From an uncultured Methylobacillus sp. (GTDB lineage Bacteria; Pseudomonadota; Gammaproteobacteria; Burkholderiales; Methylophilaceae): a stretch of DNA of 62,818 bases. The notes below the pieces were generated by a model. That model was not told where the DNA came from, searched no databases, and saw only the letters and a program-made list of their open reading frames with translations. This document shows, piece by piece, positions 9,165-18,427 of this stretch (positions within the stretch are counted from its first letter, which is position 1; every line of letters begins with the position of its first letter). The position numbers and the translations under genes were made by a program. Where the stretch lies: positions 1 through 62,818 of the forward strand of contig CAIJXJ010000017.1 in the NCBI GenBank assembly GCA_903824575.1. The letters run 5' to 3'.

Positions 9165-9548
9165 GTGAGCTTTAGTGGATTCATCGCCGTTGGCATCGGT
9201 GCGGCCGTGGGAGCATGGTTGCGCTGGTGGTTTGGTCTGTTGATGAATCCACTGTTGCCTGCACTCCCCCTGGGGACGCTGACGGCTAACCTGATCGGCG
9301 GCTACCTGATGGGTATGGCACTGGGCATATTCACCCATTTTGCCAGTCTGCCGGTGGAATTGCGGCTGTTGATTACCACCGGATTTCTCGGCGGCCTGAC
9401 CACTTTTTCAACTTTTTCTGCAGAAGCTGTTACTTTGCTGTCACGTCAGCAGTATGGCTGGGCGGCACTGCATATATCCTCTCATGTGCTGGGATCGCTC
9501 GGTATGACCGGTCTTGGCATCCTGACGGTCGGGTTGTTCAGGAGTTAA
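9165..9548 (+). CDS. crcB: Fluoride channel CrcB/FluC
   Basis: 127 residues with four hydrophobic helices and the motifs GAWLRWW, LTANLIGGYLMG and GFLGGLTTFSTFS, the last being the fluoride-pathway signature. It forms dual-topology dimers that export fluoride. The start is GTG with a weak ribosome-binding site. No fluoride-riboswitch-like sequence was seen between zwf and this gene, so expression may follow zwf read-through. A DUF190 gene follows 4 bases downstream. Confidence 0.95.
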   Translation: MSFSGFIAVGIGAAVGAWLRWWFGLLMNPLLPALPLGTLTANLIGGYLMGMALGIFTHFASLPVELRLLITTGFLGGLTTFSTFSAEAVTLLSRQQYGWAALHISSHVLGSLGMTGLGILTVGLFRS

Positions 9549-9552
9549 TGTC

Positions 9553-9870
9553 ATGCAAGGCGTCTATCTCAAGCTGTATGTCCCGCAAACGGTTAAGCAT
9601 GATGGCACGTTACTGTATGAATGGTTGCTGAAACAAGCGCATGGCATGGGCATCCATGGCGGATCGGTGTTTCGTGCGGTTGCGTGCTTTGGTCGGCATG
9701 GGCGCCTGCATGAGGAACATTTTTTTGAGTTGGCCGGAGACCTGCCGGTAACGGTGGAGTTTTTCGCTACGGACGACGCCATCTTGAAACTGCTGACGCT
9801 TTTAAAGAACGAGCAGATTTCTCTGTTCTATATCAAGCTGCCGGCTGAAGGTGCCGTCACCACGGACTGA
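9553..9870 (+). CDS. DUF190 family protein
   Basis: 105 residues. The family signature GVYLKLYVP, the central GGSVFRAVACFGRHG and the pattern of alternating strands suggest a GlnB-like ferredoxin fold. DUF190 genes are commonly next to crcB, as here, and some are fused to it, so a role in fluoride tolerance is likely but unproven. It is preceded by CAGGAG overlapping the crcB stop region, so the two are co-transcribed. Confidence 0.88.
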   Translation: MQGVYLKLYVPQTVKHDGTLLYEWLLKQAHGMGIHGGSVFRAVACFGRHGRLHEEHFFELAGDLPVTVEFFATDDAILKLLTLLKNEQISLFYIKLPAEGAVTTD

Positions 9871-9931
9871 GGTTTCATCTAGCGCAGGCGGTCACGCATG
9901 CAGGCGAGGCCGCCTGCGCTACGAAAATCAA

Positions 9932-10717
9932 TTATTTTGGCGCAATCACGCCATTAACGCCCAGTTCCTTCAGTTTTATCTTGGCCTGATCGGCTTCCGC
10001 CCTGGTCTTGAATGGGCCGATCTGCACCCGTGTTTCGGTATGGGATGGAATACCGTGCTCTGCCAGTTTGGTTTGCAGTTGCTTGGCGTTCTCCATGTCA
10101 CTGAACACGCCTAGTTGGACTTCATAAGCCTTGGCTGGGGTGATTTTTTCTGTACTTGCTACGGGACCCACTGCCGGCTTGTTTGGAATGGCTTCTGATT
10201 TCGTGCTTGGTGTAGCCTTGGCTGCCGGTTCCGGTTCCGGTGCCGGTTTGGGCATGGGTTGCGGCGCAGCCTTTGTCACGGGTTCAGACGGCGCCGGCTT
10301 GGCGACGACCACCGGTGGTTTAGGCTTCTCTGCCGGATGAGGTGCTGCCAAGAGTGTTTTTACGGCTGGACTCAGCGCTAATTTCTCCGTAACCTGCGGC
10401 GGCGGCGGGGGTGTTACCGGCGCCTGCTCCACAGGCGTCTGCGCGGTGGTGACAGGAGGAGGGGGCGTTGCATCCGGAATTTTTGGCGCCTCGGGTTCGG
10501 CCGCTTTTTCTGTCTCCTGACTGGACATGCTGACCTGAGCGGAGCTTTGAGCCGTGTCCGCTGCTGGTTCCGTGGAGGTCTTGCTCTGATTGAGGAATGC
10601 CAGGATGCCTATCGCCGTTATTAGCAGAGCCAGTGCGATGCCAATTCTTACCTTGGCGCGGCGGCCTGCTTGTGACAGGTCATCAGTTACCGGAGGAGAG
10701 GCCATGTGAGGGTTCAC
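9932..10717 (-). CDS. SPOR-domain cell-envelope protein
   Basis: 261 residues. A short cytoplasmic start is followed by one membrane helix (about residues 25-43), a long Pro/Ala-rich linker (about 60-185) and a C-terminal SPOR domain (about 190-261; YEVQLGVFSDMENAKQL, then TRVQIGPFKTRAEADQ). SPOR domains bind denuded septal glycan, so a septal or peptidoglycan role is expected. The GTG at 10717 or the ATG at 10705 could be the start; neither has a clear ribosome-binding site. It stands alone and diverges from rpsF. Confidence 0.88.
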   Translation of the reverse strand: MNPHMASPPVTDDLSQAGRRAKVRIGIALALLITAIGILAFLNQSKTSTEPAADTAQSSAQVSMSSQETEKAAEPEAPKIPDATPPPPVTTAQTPVEQAPVTPPPPPQVTEKLALSPAVKTLLAAPHPAEKPKPPVVVAKPAPSEPVTKAAPQPMPKPAPEPEPAAKATPSTKSEAIPNKPAVGPVASTEKITPAKAYEVQLGVFSDMENAKQLQTKLAEHGIPSHTETRVQIGPFKTRAEADQAKIKLKELGVNGVIAPK

Positions 10718-10794
10718 CGTGAGTTGTTTTTTTGCATATTAACATGCATGGGGACAGATGCAATTCCCTGCTCTGTGACTCGCGCCAAACACAT

Positions 10795-10823
10795 TGATTT
10801 ATTGGACGGATTCATATATTATC
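10795..10823 (+). promoter_or_regulatory. Sigma-70 promoter of the rpsF operon
   Basis: TTGATT (10795-10800), 17 bases, then TATTAT (10818-10823). Predicted transcription starts about 60 bases before the rpsF ATG, leaving a leader long enough for the autoregulatory hairpin described next. Confidence 0.6.
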
Positions 10824-10843
10824 CTGCGCTCTTCAAACCCTTG

Positions 10844-10870
10844 CTTGACCGGATACGCATTTCGGCAGGC
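10844..10870 (+). promoter_or_regulatory. Candidate S6:S18 autoregulatory leader motif upstream of rpsF
   Basis: GCTTG (10844-10848) can pair with CAGGC (10866-10870). Inside it CCG (10850-10852) faces CGG (10863-10865) around a 10-base loop. The known rpsF leader motif in many bacteria has a stem with a conserved CCG and binds the S6:S18 complex, repressing the operon. The match was judged by eye only. Confidence 0.4.
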
Positions 10871-10892
10871 TGATTAACCACAAGGAGAATTC

Positions 10893-11276
10893 ATGCGGCA
10901 TTACGAAGTTGTATTTATCGTCCATCCGGACCAGAGCGAGCAAGTGCCCGCCATGATCGAGCGCTATCGTGCTCTGGTCACGACCAGCGGTGGTGCAATC
11001 CATCGCCTGGAAGACTGGGGCCGTCGTCAACTGGCTTATCCGATCCAGAAAATTCACAAGGCGCACTATGTGCTCATGAACATCGAATGCGGTCAGGAAG
11101 CTCTGGCTGAACTAGAGAACGCATTCAAGTTCAATGATGCCGTGCTGCGTCACCTGACCGCATTGACTAAGGCTGCCGTGACCGAACCTTCGCCGATGAT
11201 GAAGGAAGAGAAGTCGCGTTCGGTATTGAGTCGTGAAGAAATACCAGCTGCCGCCGTGGAAGCCGCAGCAGCCTAA
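10893..11276 (+). CDS. rpsF: 30S ribosomal protein S6
   Basis: 127 residues, start ATG after AAGGAGAA. The S6 fold begins [18 protein letters not shown] and contains [14 protein letters not shown] and HYVLMNIEC. The tail beyond about residue 100 ([11 protein letters not shown] then Ala-rich) is the usual variable C-terminal extension. It binds 16S rRNA with S18, which is encoded in the same operon. Its stop is directly followed by the priB start. Confidence 0.98.
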   Translation: MRHYEVVFIVHPDQSEQVPAMIERYRALVTTSGGAIHRLEDWGRRQLAYPIQKIHKAHYVLMNIECGQEALAELENAFKFNDAVLRHLTALTKAAVTEPSPMMKEEKSRSVLSREEIPAAAVEAAAA

Positions 11277-11576
11277 GTGAACAGCGTGTCGCTGGCGGGC
11301 GTGGTGACGGAACTCGCCGCACTGCGCTACACCCCGGCTGGTATCCCGCTCATCAGTTTTACCTTGAAGCATGTCTCGCAGCGAACCGAGGCTGGCATGT
11401 TGAGACAAGTGGAATGTGAAGTCCCCGCCGTCGTGATGGCGAAATTGGCAGAACAAGCCAGGGATTTGAGGGTTGGGCATCATGCCAGGGTTGAGGGGTT
11501 TCTTGCAAAAAAGAGCTTGAACAGCCGCCAGCTGATATTGCACATCAACGCATTAGAGATTATTGAGAAAGGTTGA
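11277..11576 (+). CDS. priB: Primosomal replication protein PriB
   Basis: 99 residues with an OB-fold related to SSB. The start is GTG, immediately adjacent to the rpsF stop with no gap, so its translation is probably coupled. Motifs include LAGVVTELAALRYTPAGIP and VECEVPAVVMAKLAEQA. PriB stimulates PriA helicase in replication restart. Its position between rpsF and rpsR is the conserved beta/gammaproteobacterial arrangement and supports the call despite low overall conservation. Confidence 0.93.
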   Translation: MNSVSLAGVVTELAALRYTPAGIPLISFTLKHVSQRTEAGMLRQVECEVPAVVMAKLAEQARDLRVGHHARVEGFLAKKSLNSRQLILHINALEIIEKG

Positions 11577-11579
11577 ATC

Positions 11580-11807
11580 ATGGCACGCGATCTATACCGC
11601 CGCCGCCGTTACTGCCGGTTTTCGGCAGAAGGCATCAAGGAAGTTGATTATAAAGATGTGGAACTATTAAAGGACTTCATCAATGAAAATGGCAAGATCA
11701 TTCCGGCACGCATTACGGGCACCAAGGCCCGTTATCAGCGCCAACTCACCACGGCTATCAAGCGCGCCCGTTTTCTGGCCCTGATGCCTTACTGCGACAA
11801 GCACTAA
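11580..11807 (+). CDS. rpsR: 30S ribosomal protein S18
   Basis: 75 residues of normal length: [20 protein letters not shown], then [20 protein letters not shown] and LMPYCDKH. Partner of S6 on the small-subunit platform. It starts three bases after priB, with AAAGG upstream. Confidence 0.98.
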   Translation: MARDLYRRRRYCRFSAEGIKEVDYKDVELLKDFINENGKIIPARITGTKARYQRQLTTAIKRARFLALMPYCDKH

Positions 11808-11819
11808 GGAGAACGGACA

Positions 11820-12269
11820 ATGCAAGTTATTCTGCTGGAAAAAGTAGCCAACCTGGGTGTGTTGGGTGACATCGTCAAGGTCAAGGACGGCTATGGCCGT
11901 AATTTCCTGGTGCCACAAGGCAAGGCAAAGCGTGCGACCGAGTCCAACAAGGCCGAATTCGCCGCCCGTCGCGCAGAGCTGGAAAAGAAACAAGCTGAAG
12001 TCTTGGCAGGAGCGCAAGCTCGTGCCGAGAAACTGGCTGGTTTCCTAGTGCAGATCAGACAGAAGGCCGGTGTCGATGGTCGTCTGTTTGGATCCGTCAA
12101 TAACCACGACATCGCCGAAGCGCTCAATGCACAAGGCTTTGAAGTGACCAAGTCGGAGATCCGCCTGCCTAACGGTCCATTGAAGACCGTCGGTGATCAT
12201 CCTGTTAGCGTTGCACCGCACAGCGACGTGGTAGTTGATATCACCGTGTCGGTGCTCGGTGAACATTAA
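11820..12269 (+). CDS. rplI: 50S ribosomal protein L9
   Basis: 149 residues. The N-terminal domain is [20 protein letters not shown] and [16 protein letters not shown], then the long connecting helix with charged repeats, then the C-terminal RNA-binding domain ([16 protein letters not shown]). It lies after GGAGAA and is the last gene before the operon terminator. Confidence 0.98.
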   Translation: MQVILLEKVANLGVLGDIVKVKDGYGRNFLVPQGKAKRATESNKAEFAARRAELEKKQAEVLAGAQARAEKLAGFLVQIRQKAGVDGRLFGSVNNHDIAEALNAQGFEVTKSEIRLPNGPLKTVGDHPVSVAPHSDVVVDITVSVLGEH

Positions 12270-12290
12270 GCCGCATCGGTTGTAAGAAAA

Positions 12291-12315
12291 AGGGCTGCTT
12301 GGCAGCCCTTTTTTT
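12291..12315 (+). terminator. Intrinsic terminator after rplI
   Basis: AGGGCTGC-ttg-GCAGCCCT hairpin (12291-12309) followed by a T run. It closes the rpsF-rplI operon before the FkbM gene. Confidence 0.88.
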
Positions 12316-12414
12316 GCATGTTTTTCCGCCAGCATTCATGCTGTCAGGCATTGGCGCGTGAAATTGTTCGGATTTTTTTGGTTGCTAGTCTCTTTGATTC
12401 ACAACAGGACGACG

Positions 12415-13179
12415 ATGAAAAAATACAATGTGGTGATTGCGACAGAAATCGGAACATTCATCATCAACAAGAATGATTTGGGGGTCGGTTGGCAGTTGTC
12501 CGAATATGGGACCTATGATCCGCAGGAGTTGCAACTGGTTAGGAACCTCATGAGCGTACTGAGGGGAGTTCGCCCCAACTTGGTGGCCATAGACATAGGT
12601 GCCAATATCGGCATTCATTCCGTCATCCTGTCGAAAGAAGTGGGCTTGAGGGGCAAGGTTTTTGCCTTTGAGGCGCAGCGCATTATTTTTAATATGCTAG
12701 CTGGCAACGTTGCCCTGAATTCATTAAGCAACGTGCATTGTTATCATCATGCGGTTTCGGATAGTGCCGGTTCGATTAATATTCCGCAATTTGATTATGG
12801 CAAGCCTATGAGTTTTGGTAGCGTAGAATTCGGCGGTCAGCAAATTGAAAATATCGGCCAGAATCCATTGAATGACATTGAGAATCAAGAGATTGTTTCT
12901 ACCATTGCGATAGATGATCTGGGTTTTAATCAGCTTGATTTCATGAAGATTGATGTTGAGGGCATGGAATTGAATGTCCTGCAGGGAGCGGAGAAAACGA
13001 TAGCCAAATTCATGCCCTTAATGCTGCTTGAGTATCTTAAAAGTGATAAGAATTTACTCATTAACTGGTTAACGCATGCGGGCTATGATATTTATGCTGG
13101 AATAGGTGCAAATTACCTTTGCATTCCACAAACATTCGAATTGAAAATTGAAGGCATGACAAAGGTGGGCTTGAGCTGA
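12415..13179 (+). CDS. FkbM family methyltransferase
   Basis: 254 residues from the ATG at 12415, which has AGGA five bases upstream; a GTG at 12358 would add 19 residues without a good ribosome-binding site. The SAM-binding motif I is VAIDIGANIGIHS, followed by VFAFEAQ (motif II) and the family block FMKIDVEGMELNVLQGA. FkbM enzymes O-methylate sugars or natural products; the substrate here is unknown. The gene is visibly more AT-rich than its neighbours and sits between rplI and dnaB, which usually adjoin, suggesting a late insertion. Confidence 0.9.
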   Translation: MKKYNVVIATEIGTFIINKNDLGVGWQLSEYGTYDPQELQLVRNLMSVLRGVRPNLVAIDIGANIGIHSVILSKEVGLRGKVFAFEAQRIIFNMLAGNVALNSLSNVHCYHHAVSDSAGSINIPQFDYGKPMSFGSVEFGGQQIENIGQNPLNDIENQEIVSTIAIDDLGFNQLDFMKIDVEGMELNVLQGAEKTIAKFMPLMLLEYLKSDKNLLINWLTHAGYDIYAGIGANYLCIPQTFELKIEGMTKVGLS

Positions 13180-13223
13180 ATGGCTTCGTCTGTGGCCGAA
13201 GTGGCGTTGGCTAGCAAAGGCGC

Positions 13224-13255
13224 TTGAGACCTCGCCGCTTCCAGCCTGCTATAAT
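13224..13255 (+). promoter_or_regulatory. dnaB promoter with extended -10, probably giving a leaderless transcript
   Basis: TGCTATAAT ends at 13255, six bases... the gap to the dnaB ATG at 13261 is only five bases (13256-13260). TTGAGA at 13224-13229 is a possible -35 at a long 20-base spacing; the extended -10 TGn may compensate. Initiation about 7 bases after the -10 falls on the ATG itself. No Shine-Dalgarno is present. Confidence 0.6.
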
Positions 13256-13260
13256 TCGGC

Positions 13261-14634
13261 ATGGCTGACGATACCTACGCATCCCTCAAGATTCCGCCTC
13301 ACTCTGTTGAAGCCGAGCAGTCCGTGCTGGGCGGCCTGTTGCTGGAAAATGAGGCGCTGGACAAGATCGCCGACATCCTGTCGCCAGACGATTTCTATCG
13401 TCATGACCATCGTGTCATCTTTGAACACATCAGCCGCCTGATCGAACACAGCCGGCCGGCGGATATTGTCACAGTGGCGGAAGCACTGGAGGCCAAGCTG
13501 TCAGGTGTTGGTGGCATCGCCTATTTGGCTGCGCTGGCCCAGAATACGCCATCAGCCGCCAATATCCGGCGCTATGCCGAAATCGTGCGCGAGCGTTCCG
13601 TCATGCGGAAATTGGTGACGGTCGGCTCCGGCATTGCCGAGAGTGCCTTCAGCCCGCAGGGCAAGAGTTCCGCTCAATTACTGGACGAGGCCGAAGCCAA
13701 GATCTTTGAGATTGCCGAGGGTGGGCAGCGCAGCACACAAGGCTTCATCGAAATGAAGGTGCTGTTGCCGCAGGTGGCTGATCGTATCGATCAGCTGTTT
13801 CAGCGCGATAATGCCAGCGATGTGACCGGTATCCCCACTGGATTTACCGATCTGGACTCGATGACCTCCGGCCTGCAGGCGGGTGATCTGGTGATCGTCG
13901 CGGGCAGACCCTCAATGGGAAAGACTGCATTTTCCATTAATATCGCCGAGAATGTCGCTCTCGATACCGGTCTGCCGGTGGCGGTGTTTTCTATGGAAAT
14001 GGGTGCTACCCAGCTTGCCATGCGGATGATTGGTTCGGTTGGCCGACTCGATCAGCATCGAATGCGTACCGGGCGACTGGAAGATGAAGACTGGGTGCGC
14101 CTGACGACGGCATTGGGCAAGCTCAACGATGCCCCTATGTACATTGATGAGAGTGCGGGTCTCAACTGCCTGGAGGTGCGCGCCCGTTCGCGTCGCCTGC
14201 ATCGGCAGTGTGGCAAGCTGGGTTTGATCGTGATCGATTATTTGCAGTTGATGTCATCCACCCGTCAGGGCGAGAACCGTGCCACTGAAATCTCTGAAAT
14301 CTCACGCTCGCTGAAAGCGCTGGCGAAGGAGTTGGAAGTGCCGGTGGTGGCCTTGTCCCAGCTCAATCGCGGCCTCGAGCAGCGCCCCAACAAACGCCCT
14401 ATCATGTCTGATCTGCGCGAGTCCGGTGCTATCGAGCAGGATGCCGACCTGATTTTGTTCATCTATCGCGACGAAGTCTACAATCCGGATAGCCAGGACA
14501 AGGGTACCGCCGAAATCATTATCGGCAAGCAGCGTAACGGCCCGATCGGCACCGTGCGTCTAACCTTCATCGGCGAACATACACGCTTCGAGAATTTTGC
14601 CGGTTCCAGCAATTACAGTGGCAACGACTACTGA
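13261..14634 (+). CDS. dnaB: Replicative DNA helicase DnaB
   Basis: 457 residues. The N-terminal dimerisation/primase-binding domain ([19 protein letters not shown]) is followed by a RecA-like ATPase with Walker [12 protein letters not shown], Walker [11 protein letters not shown] and the late [19 protein letters not shown]. Hexameric 5'-3' helicase of the replication fork. No intein. The start is ATG with no ribosome-binding site, consistent with leaderless expression. It is followed by alr after 17 bases. Confidence 0.98.
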   Translation: MADDTYASLKIPPHSVEAEQSVLGGLLLENEALDKIADILSPDDFYRHDHRVIFEHISRLIEHSRPADIVTVAEALEAKLSGVGGIAYLAALAQNTPSAANIRRYAEIVRERSVMRKLVTVGSGIAESAFSPQGKSSAQLLDEAEAKIFEIAEGGQRSTQGFIEMKVLLPQVADRIDQLFQRDNASDVTGIPTGFTDLDSMTSGLQAGDLVIVAGRPSMGKTAFSINIAENVALDTGLPVAVFSMEMGATQLAMRMIGSVGRLDQHRMRTGRLEDEDWVRLTTALGKLNDAPMYIDESAGLNCLEVRARSRRLHRQCGKLGLIVIDYLQLMSSTRQGENRATEISEISRSLKALAKELEVPVVALSQLNRGLEQRPNKRPIMSDLRESGAIEQDADLILFIYRDEVYNPDSQDKGTAEIIIGKQRNGPIGTVRLTFIGEHTRFENFAGSSNYSGNDY

Positions 14635-14651
14635 GCCTAAAGCCCTATTTA

Positions 14652-15719
14652 ATGTCGCGCCCCATTCTTGCCACCATCCATCGGGATGCACTGCGACACA
14701 ATCTGATGGTCGCCCGACGCCATGCGCCGGAATCAAGGATCATGGCGGTGATCAAGGCCAATGGCTATGGCCACGGTCTGTTGCGCGTGGCAGAAGGACT
14801 GTCCGGCGCCGATGGTTTTGCTGTGCTGAGCGTTGACGAAGGCATCGCGCTGCGGGAGGCTGGTTACCAGCAGACTATTCTGTTGCTGGAGGGCCTGTTC
14901 GACGCCACAGAGCTTGCCGTGGCCGCACAGCATCGCTTGGCCGTGGTGGTGCATAACGAGACTCAATTGCGCCTGCTGGAAGACGCACACGGCAAGCATA
15001 TGGTCGCGGTGTTCCTCAAGGTCAATAGCGGCATGAACCGACTGGGTGTGCCGGCAGGGCGTTTCTGGAGTTTTTATGACAGGCTGAAGGCCTGCAAATC
15101 GGTCACCGGCATGACGCTGCTGACGCATTTTGCCACCGCTGATGAAGCGACAGGCATCGCCAACCAGTTTGAACGGTTCGATGAACTCACACGCGAAATA
15201 GCCTTGCCGCGTTCCATGGCCAACTCGGCTGCCTTGTTACGTTACCCCGAAACGCACGCCGAATGGGTACGTCCCGGCATCATGCTGTATGGTGCCACGC
15301 CCTTTGCTGATCGATGCGCTGCGGCACTTGGACTCGTTCCTGCCATGAGCTTGAGCTCTGAAATCATTGCCGTGCAGCAACTGGAGACCGGTAGCAGTGT
15401 GGGTTATGGCTACCGCTTCACCGCGACGCGCCCCACGCGCATCGGTGTGGTGGCCTGCGGTTATGCTGACGGTTATCCTCGCCATGCTCCCAATGGCACG
15501 CCAGTTGCCGTCGATGGAAGCGCGACACACACCATCGGCCGTGTTTCCATGGACATGCTGTATGTGGATATTACTGATCTGCCGGACGCAGGCGTCGGCA
15601 GTCGGGTTGAATTGTGGGGTTCACAGGTAGCGGTCGATGCCGTGGCTGCGGCTGCCGGCACCGTGGGTTATGAGTTGCTATGTGCGCTGGCGCCACGTGT
15701 GAGAGTCGCGCATGGCTAA
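14652..15719 (+). CDS. alr: Alanine racemase
   Basis: 355 residues, fold-type III PLP enzyme. Lys in [11 protein letters not shown] binds PLP, and the catalytic Tyr region is [29 protein letters not shown] completes the signature. It makes D-alanine for peptidoglycan. It lies between dnaB and radA and overlaps radA by 8 bases, an order common in betaproteobacteria. Confidence 0.97.
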   Translation: MSRPILATIHRDALRHNLMVARRHAPESRIMAVIKANGYGHGLLRVAEGLSGADGFAVLSVDEGIALREAGYQQTILLLEGLFDATELAVAAQHRLAVVVHNETQLRLLEDAHGKHMVAVFLKVNSGMNRLGVPAGRFWSFYDRLKACKSVTGMTLLTHFATADEATGIANQFERFDELTREIALPRSMANSAALLRYPETHAEWVRPGIMLYGATPFADRCAAALGLVPAMSLSSEIIAVQQLETGSSVGYGYRFTATRPTRIGVVACGYADGYPRHAPNGTPVAVDGSATHTIGRVSMDMLYVDITDLPDAGVGSRVELWGSQVAVDAVAAAAGTVGYELLCALAPRVRVAHG

Positions 15720-17064
15720 ACCTAAGACCAATTACACCTGTACCGAGTGTGGCGGCCAGGCGTCTAAATGGCAAGGGCAGTGCCCGGCTTGCCTCGGTTG
15801 GAACACGCTGGTGGAAACCATCATTGAGGTGCCGACCGCCAACCGCTATGCACCACTGGCACAGGCAAGCGTGCTGCAAAAGCTGTCTGAAGTCGAAGCG
15901 GCCGAGGTGCCACGTCAGCCCACGGGTATTCTAGAGTTTGACCGCGTGCTGGGAGGCGGCCTGGTGCCGGGCGGGGTGGTGCTGATTGGCGGTGATCCTG
16001 GCATCGGCAAGTCCACCTTGCTGTTGCAGGCGCTGTGCCATATCGGCGACCAGCGCCGGGTGATTTATGTTAGCGGCGAGGAGTCAGCGCAGCAGATTGC
16101 CATGCGTGCGAAAAGACTGAGTCTCGACGCCGGGCCCTTGCAACTTCTGGCTGAGATCAGCCTGGAAAAAATCCTCGCCACCGTGCTGGCGCACAAACCC
16201 GACGTGGCCGTGATCGACTCGATCCAGACCGTGTATTCCGAAGCCTTGCAATCGGCGCCGGGGTCGGTGGCGCAGGTGCGGGAATGTTCGGCTCAACTCA
16301 CGCGTCTGGCGAAGCAGATCGGCATTACCATCATACTGGTCGGTCATGTTACCAAGGAAGGCACGCTGGCGGGCCCCCGCGTGCTGGAACATATCGTCGA
16401 TACCGTGCTTTACTTTGAGGGGGACCCCAATTCCAGCTTTCGACTGATACGCGCCTTCAAGAATCGCTTCGGCGCTGTCAATGAACTTGGCGTGTTTGCC
16501 ATGACGGAAAAAGGCCTGCGTGAAGTCAGCAATCCTTCCGCCCTGTTCCTGTCGCACCACAGTGAGCAGGTGGCGGGTTCCTGCATCACGGTGACGCAGG
16601 AAGGCACGCGCCCATTGTTGGTGGAAGTGCAGGCGCTGGTGGACGAGGCGCATGCACCAAACCCCAAGCGTCTGTGCGTTGGCCTTGAGCAGAATCGACT
16701 GGCTATGCTGTTGGCGGTATTGCATCGTCATGCCGGGGTGGCCTGCTTTGATCAGGACGTGTTCGTCAACGCGGTCGGTGGTGTCCGGATCAATGAGCCG
16801 GCGGCTGATCTTGCGGTATTGTTGGCAATCGTTTCATCTTTGAATAACAAAGCGTTACAACATAAACTTATTGTCTTTGGTGAGGTTGGCCTGGCCGGTG
16901 AAGTGAGGCCGGTACAACGCGGTCAGGAGCGTTTGAAGGAGGCCGCTAAGCTGGGTTTTACCCAGGCTATCGTGCCCAAGGCGAACTTACCAAAACATGC
17001 AATCCCGGGCATCGCCGTGACTGGTGTCGAACGCGTCGAGCAGGCCTTGAATAATGCCCTTTAG
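15712..17064 (+). CDS. radA: DNA repair protein RadA
   Basis: 450 residues. The N-terminal zinc finger is [18 protein letters not shown], then a RecA-like ATPase with Walker [15 protein letters not shown], the RadA-specific [14 protein letters not shown], and a Lon-like C-terminal domain ([13 protein letters not shown]). It is a branch-migration helicase in recombination. The ATG overlaps the end of alr, so it is translated from the same message. Confidence 0.98.
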   Translation: MAKPKTNYTCTECGGQASKWQGQCPACLGWNTLVETIIEVPTANRYAPLAQASVLQKLSEVEAAEVPRQPTGILEFDRVLGGGLVPGGVVLIGGDPGIGKSTLLLQALCHIGDQRRVIYVSGEESAQQIAMRAKRLSLDAGPLQLLAEISLEKILATVLAHKPDVAVIDSIQTVYSEALQSAPGSVAQVRECSAQLTRLAKQIGITIILVGHVTKEGTLAGPRVLEHIVDTVLYFEGDPNSSFRLIRAFKNRFGAVNELGVFAMTEKGLREVSNPSALFLSHHSEQVAGSCITVTQEGTRPLLVEVQALVDEAHAPNPKRLCVGLEQNRLAMLLAVLHRHAGVACFDQDVFVNAVGGVRINEPAADLAVLLAIVSSLNNKALQHKLIVFGEVGLAGEVRPVQRGQERLKEAAKLGFTQAIVPKANLPKHAIPGIAVTGVERVEQALNNAL

Positions 17065-17200
17065 CACGGCTTGGCAAGGTTTGTTGTCATTTATGCCATG
17101 TAGTGTCAGAATCACCTAAAAAGCTAATCGGCATCACAAAGGCTGAACGAACTAAATTTACTAAAAATTGGTTCGATATCGAGAAATTTTTGGAGGAAAC

Positions 17201-18361
17201 ATGAACGCCTTGCTGGAAAAACTGGTTGAAAAAATGCACTTGAGGCACCAGTTCCGACTTCTTGCCGCCTTAACGCTTGCGTTTCTGGTGGTCGGGCATT
17301 TCTATAATGATTGGTCTGTTCTGGTTGGACTAAGCTTCATTTACCTGGTCATTGCCCTCTGGTTGGGGAATCGCACTTCCAAGCGTTCTAACACCATTGC
17401 TTATAGCCTGCAGACGGTCGCGTCAGGCAATCTGTCGCAGAAAATCCGCATTGACGGCAAAGACGATTTTGCCTGGATGTGTTACGAGGCAGATTCGGCG
17501 CGCAAGGGTGTTGCCACGTTGATCAAGGGGGTGACGGAAACAGCCGGAGAATTGCAAGGTTCGGCACAAGAGATGAGTGGCATGTCTTCTCGTACCAGTG
17601 AAGCGATTGCCAGCCAGAGTGAACATACCAACCAGATTGCCTTCAGCATCATGCAGTTGGCTGATCAGATTCGCGAAGTATCCTCCCAGGCGGTGCGTGT
17701 GGCCTCATCGGCCAAGCATGCGAACTCCATCGCCAAAGAAGGCAATCAGGTTGTGGGCAAAACCATCCAGTCGTTAGAGACCATCTCTAATGATGTGCTG
17801 GGCATTGCGGAGTCCATCTCTTCATTGCAGGATGAAATCAACAAGATCAGCTCGGTGATGCAGGTGATTGGAGATATTTCCTCGCAAACCAACCTGTTGG
17901 CATTGAATGCTGCCATTGAGGCAGCGCGAGCAGGTGAAGCGGGACGAGGTTTTGCGGTGGTGGCTGATGAGGTGCGCAACCTGTCTCAGCGTACCAGCAA
18001 GAGTACCGAGGAAATCGGTGTCATCATCACCAGCCTTCAATCCAAGTCACATCAAGTGGCGAATACCGTCAAAGAGAAACAGCAGGACGCCCAGAATGCG
18101 GCGAGCAACGCCATGGCGGCAGAGAAGGCGCTTGGTGGCATCGTTAGTGCGGTGGAGGAAATCGTCTCGATGTCAGATAGTATTGCCTCTCTTGCGGCCC
18201 AGCAGGAAGCTTCGGCGGGCGGCATTACCGAGGCAGTGACCTATATTCAGGGCTTGTCTGGTAACAACGCGGCAGAGGCGACAGCGTTCAATGGAATGTC
18301 GCAGCAACTTACCTCCAAGGCCGAACACCTCAGTCAGATGGTATCAAAGTTTACAGTCTGA
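17201..18361 (+). CDS. Methyl-accepting chemotaxis protein with minimal sensory region
   Basis: 386 residues from the ATG at 17201 after TTGGAGGAA. Two hydrophobic helices (about residues 19-60) are separated by only a few residues, so there is almost no periplasmic domain. A HAMP-like stretch (about 65-115) precedes the signalling coiled coil with the hairpin tip [20 protein letters not shown]. No PAS domain is visible, so it may sense membrane state or another protein. It stands alone with its own 136-base upstream region. No CheA-binding pentapeptide methylation tail is evident. Confidence 0.92.
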   Translation: MNALLEKLVEKMHLRHQFRLLAALTLAFLVVGHFYNDWSVLVGLSFIYLVIALWLGNRTSKRSNTIAYSLQTVASGNLSQKIRIDGKDDFAWMCYEADSARKGVATLIKGVTETAGELQGSAQEMSGMSSRTSEAIASQSEHTNQIAFSIMQLADQIREVSSQAVRVASSAKHANSIAKEGNQVVGKTIQSLETISNDVLGIAESISSLQDEINKISSVMQVIGDISSQTNLLALNAAIEAARAGEAGRGFAVVADEVRNLSQRTSKSTEEIGVIITSLQSKSHQVANTVKEKQQDAQNAASNAMAAEKALGGIVSAVEEIVSMSDSIASLAAQQEASAGGITEAVTYIQGLSGNNAAEATAFNGMSQQLTSKAEHLSQMVSKFTV

Positions 18362-18427
18362 GCCAGTCTTGAATTCGGCATGGTGCTTGGGATTCATCCT
18401 TAGCGCCACCGATGCATTAAAAGAGAA

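Noticed and set aside
16084-16731. 215-codon minus-strand frame within radA
   Set aside because: Antisense shadow of a conserved gene in GC-rich DNA.
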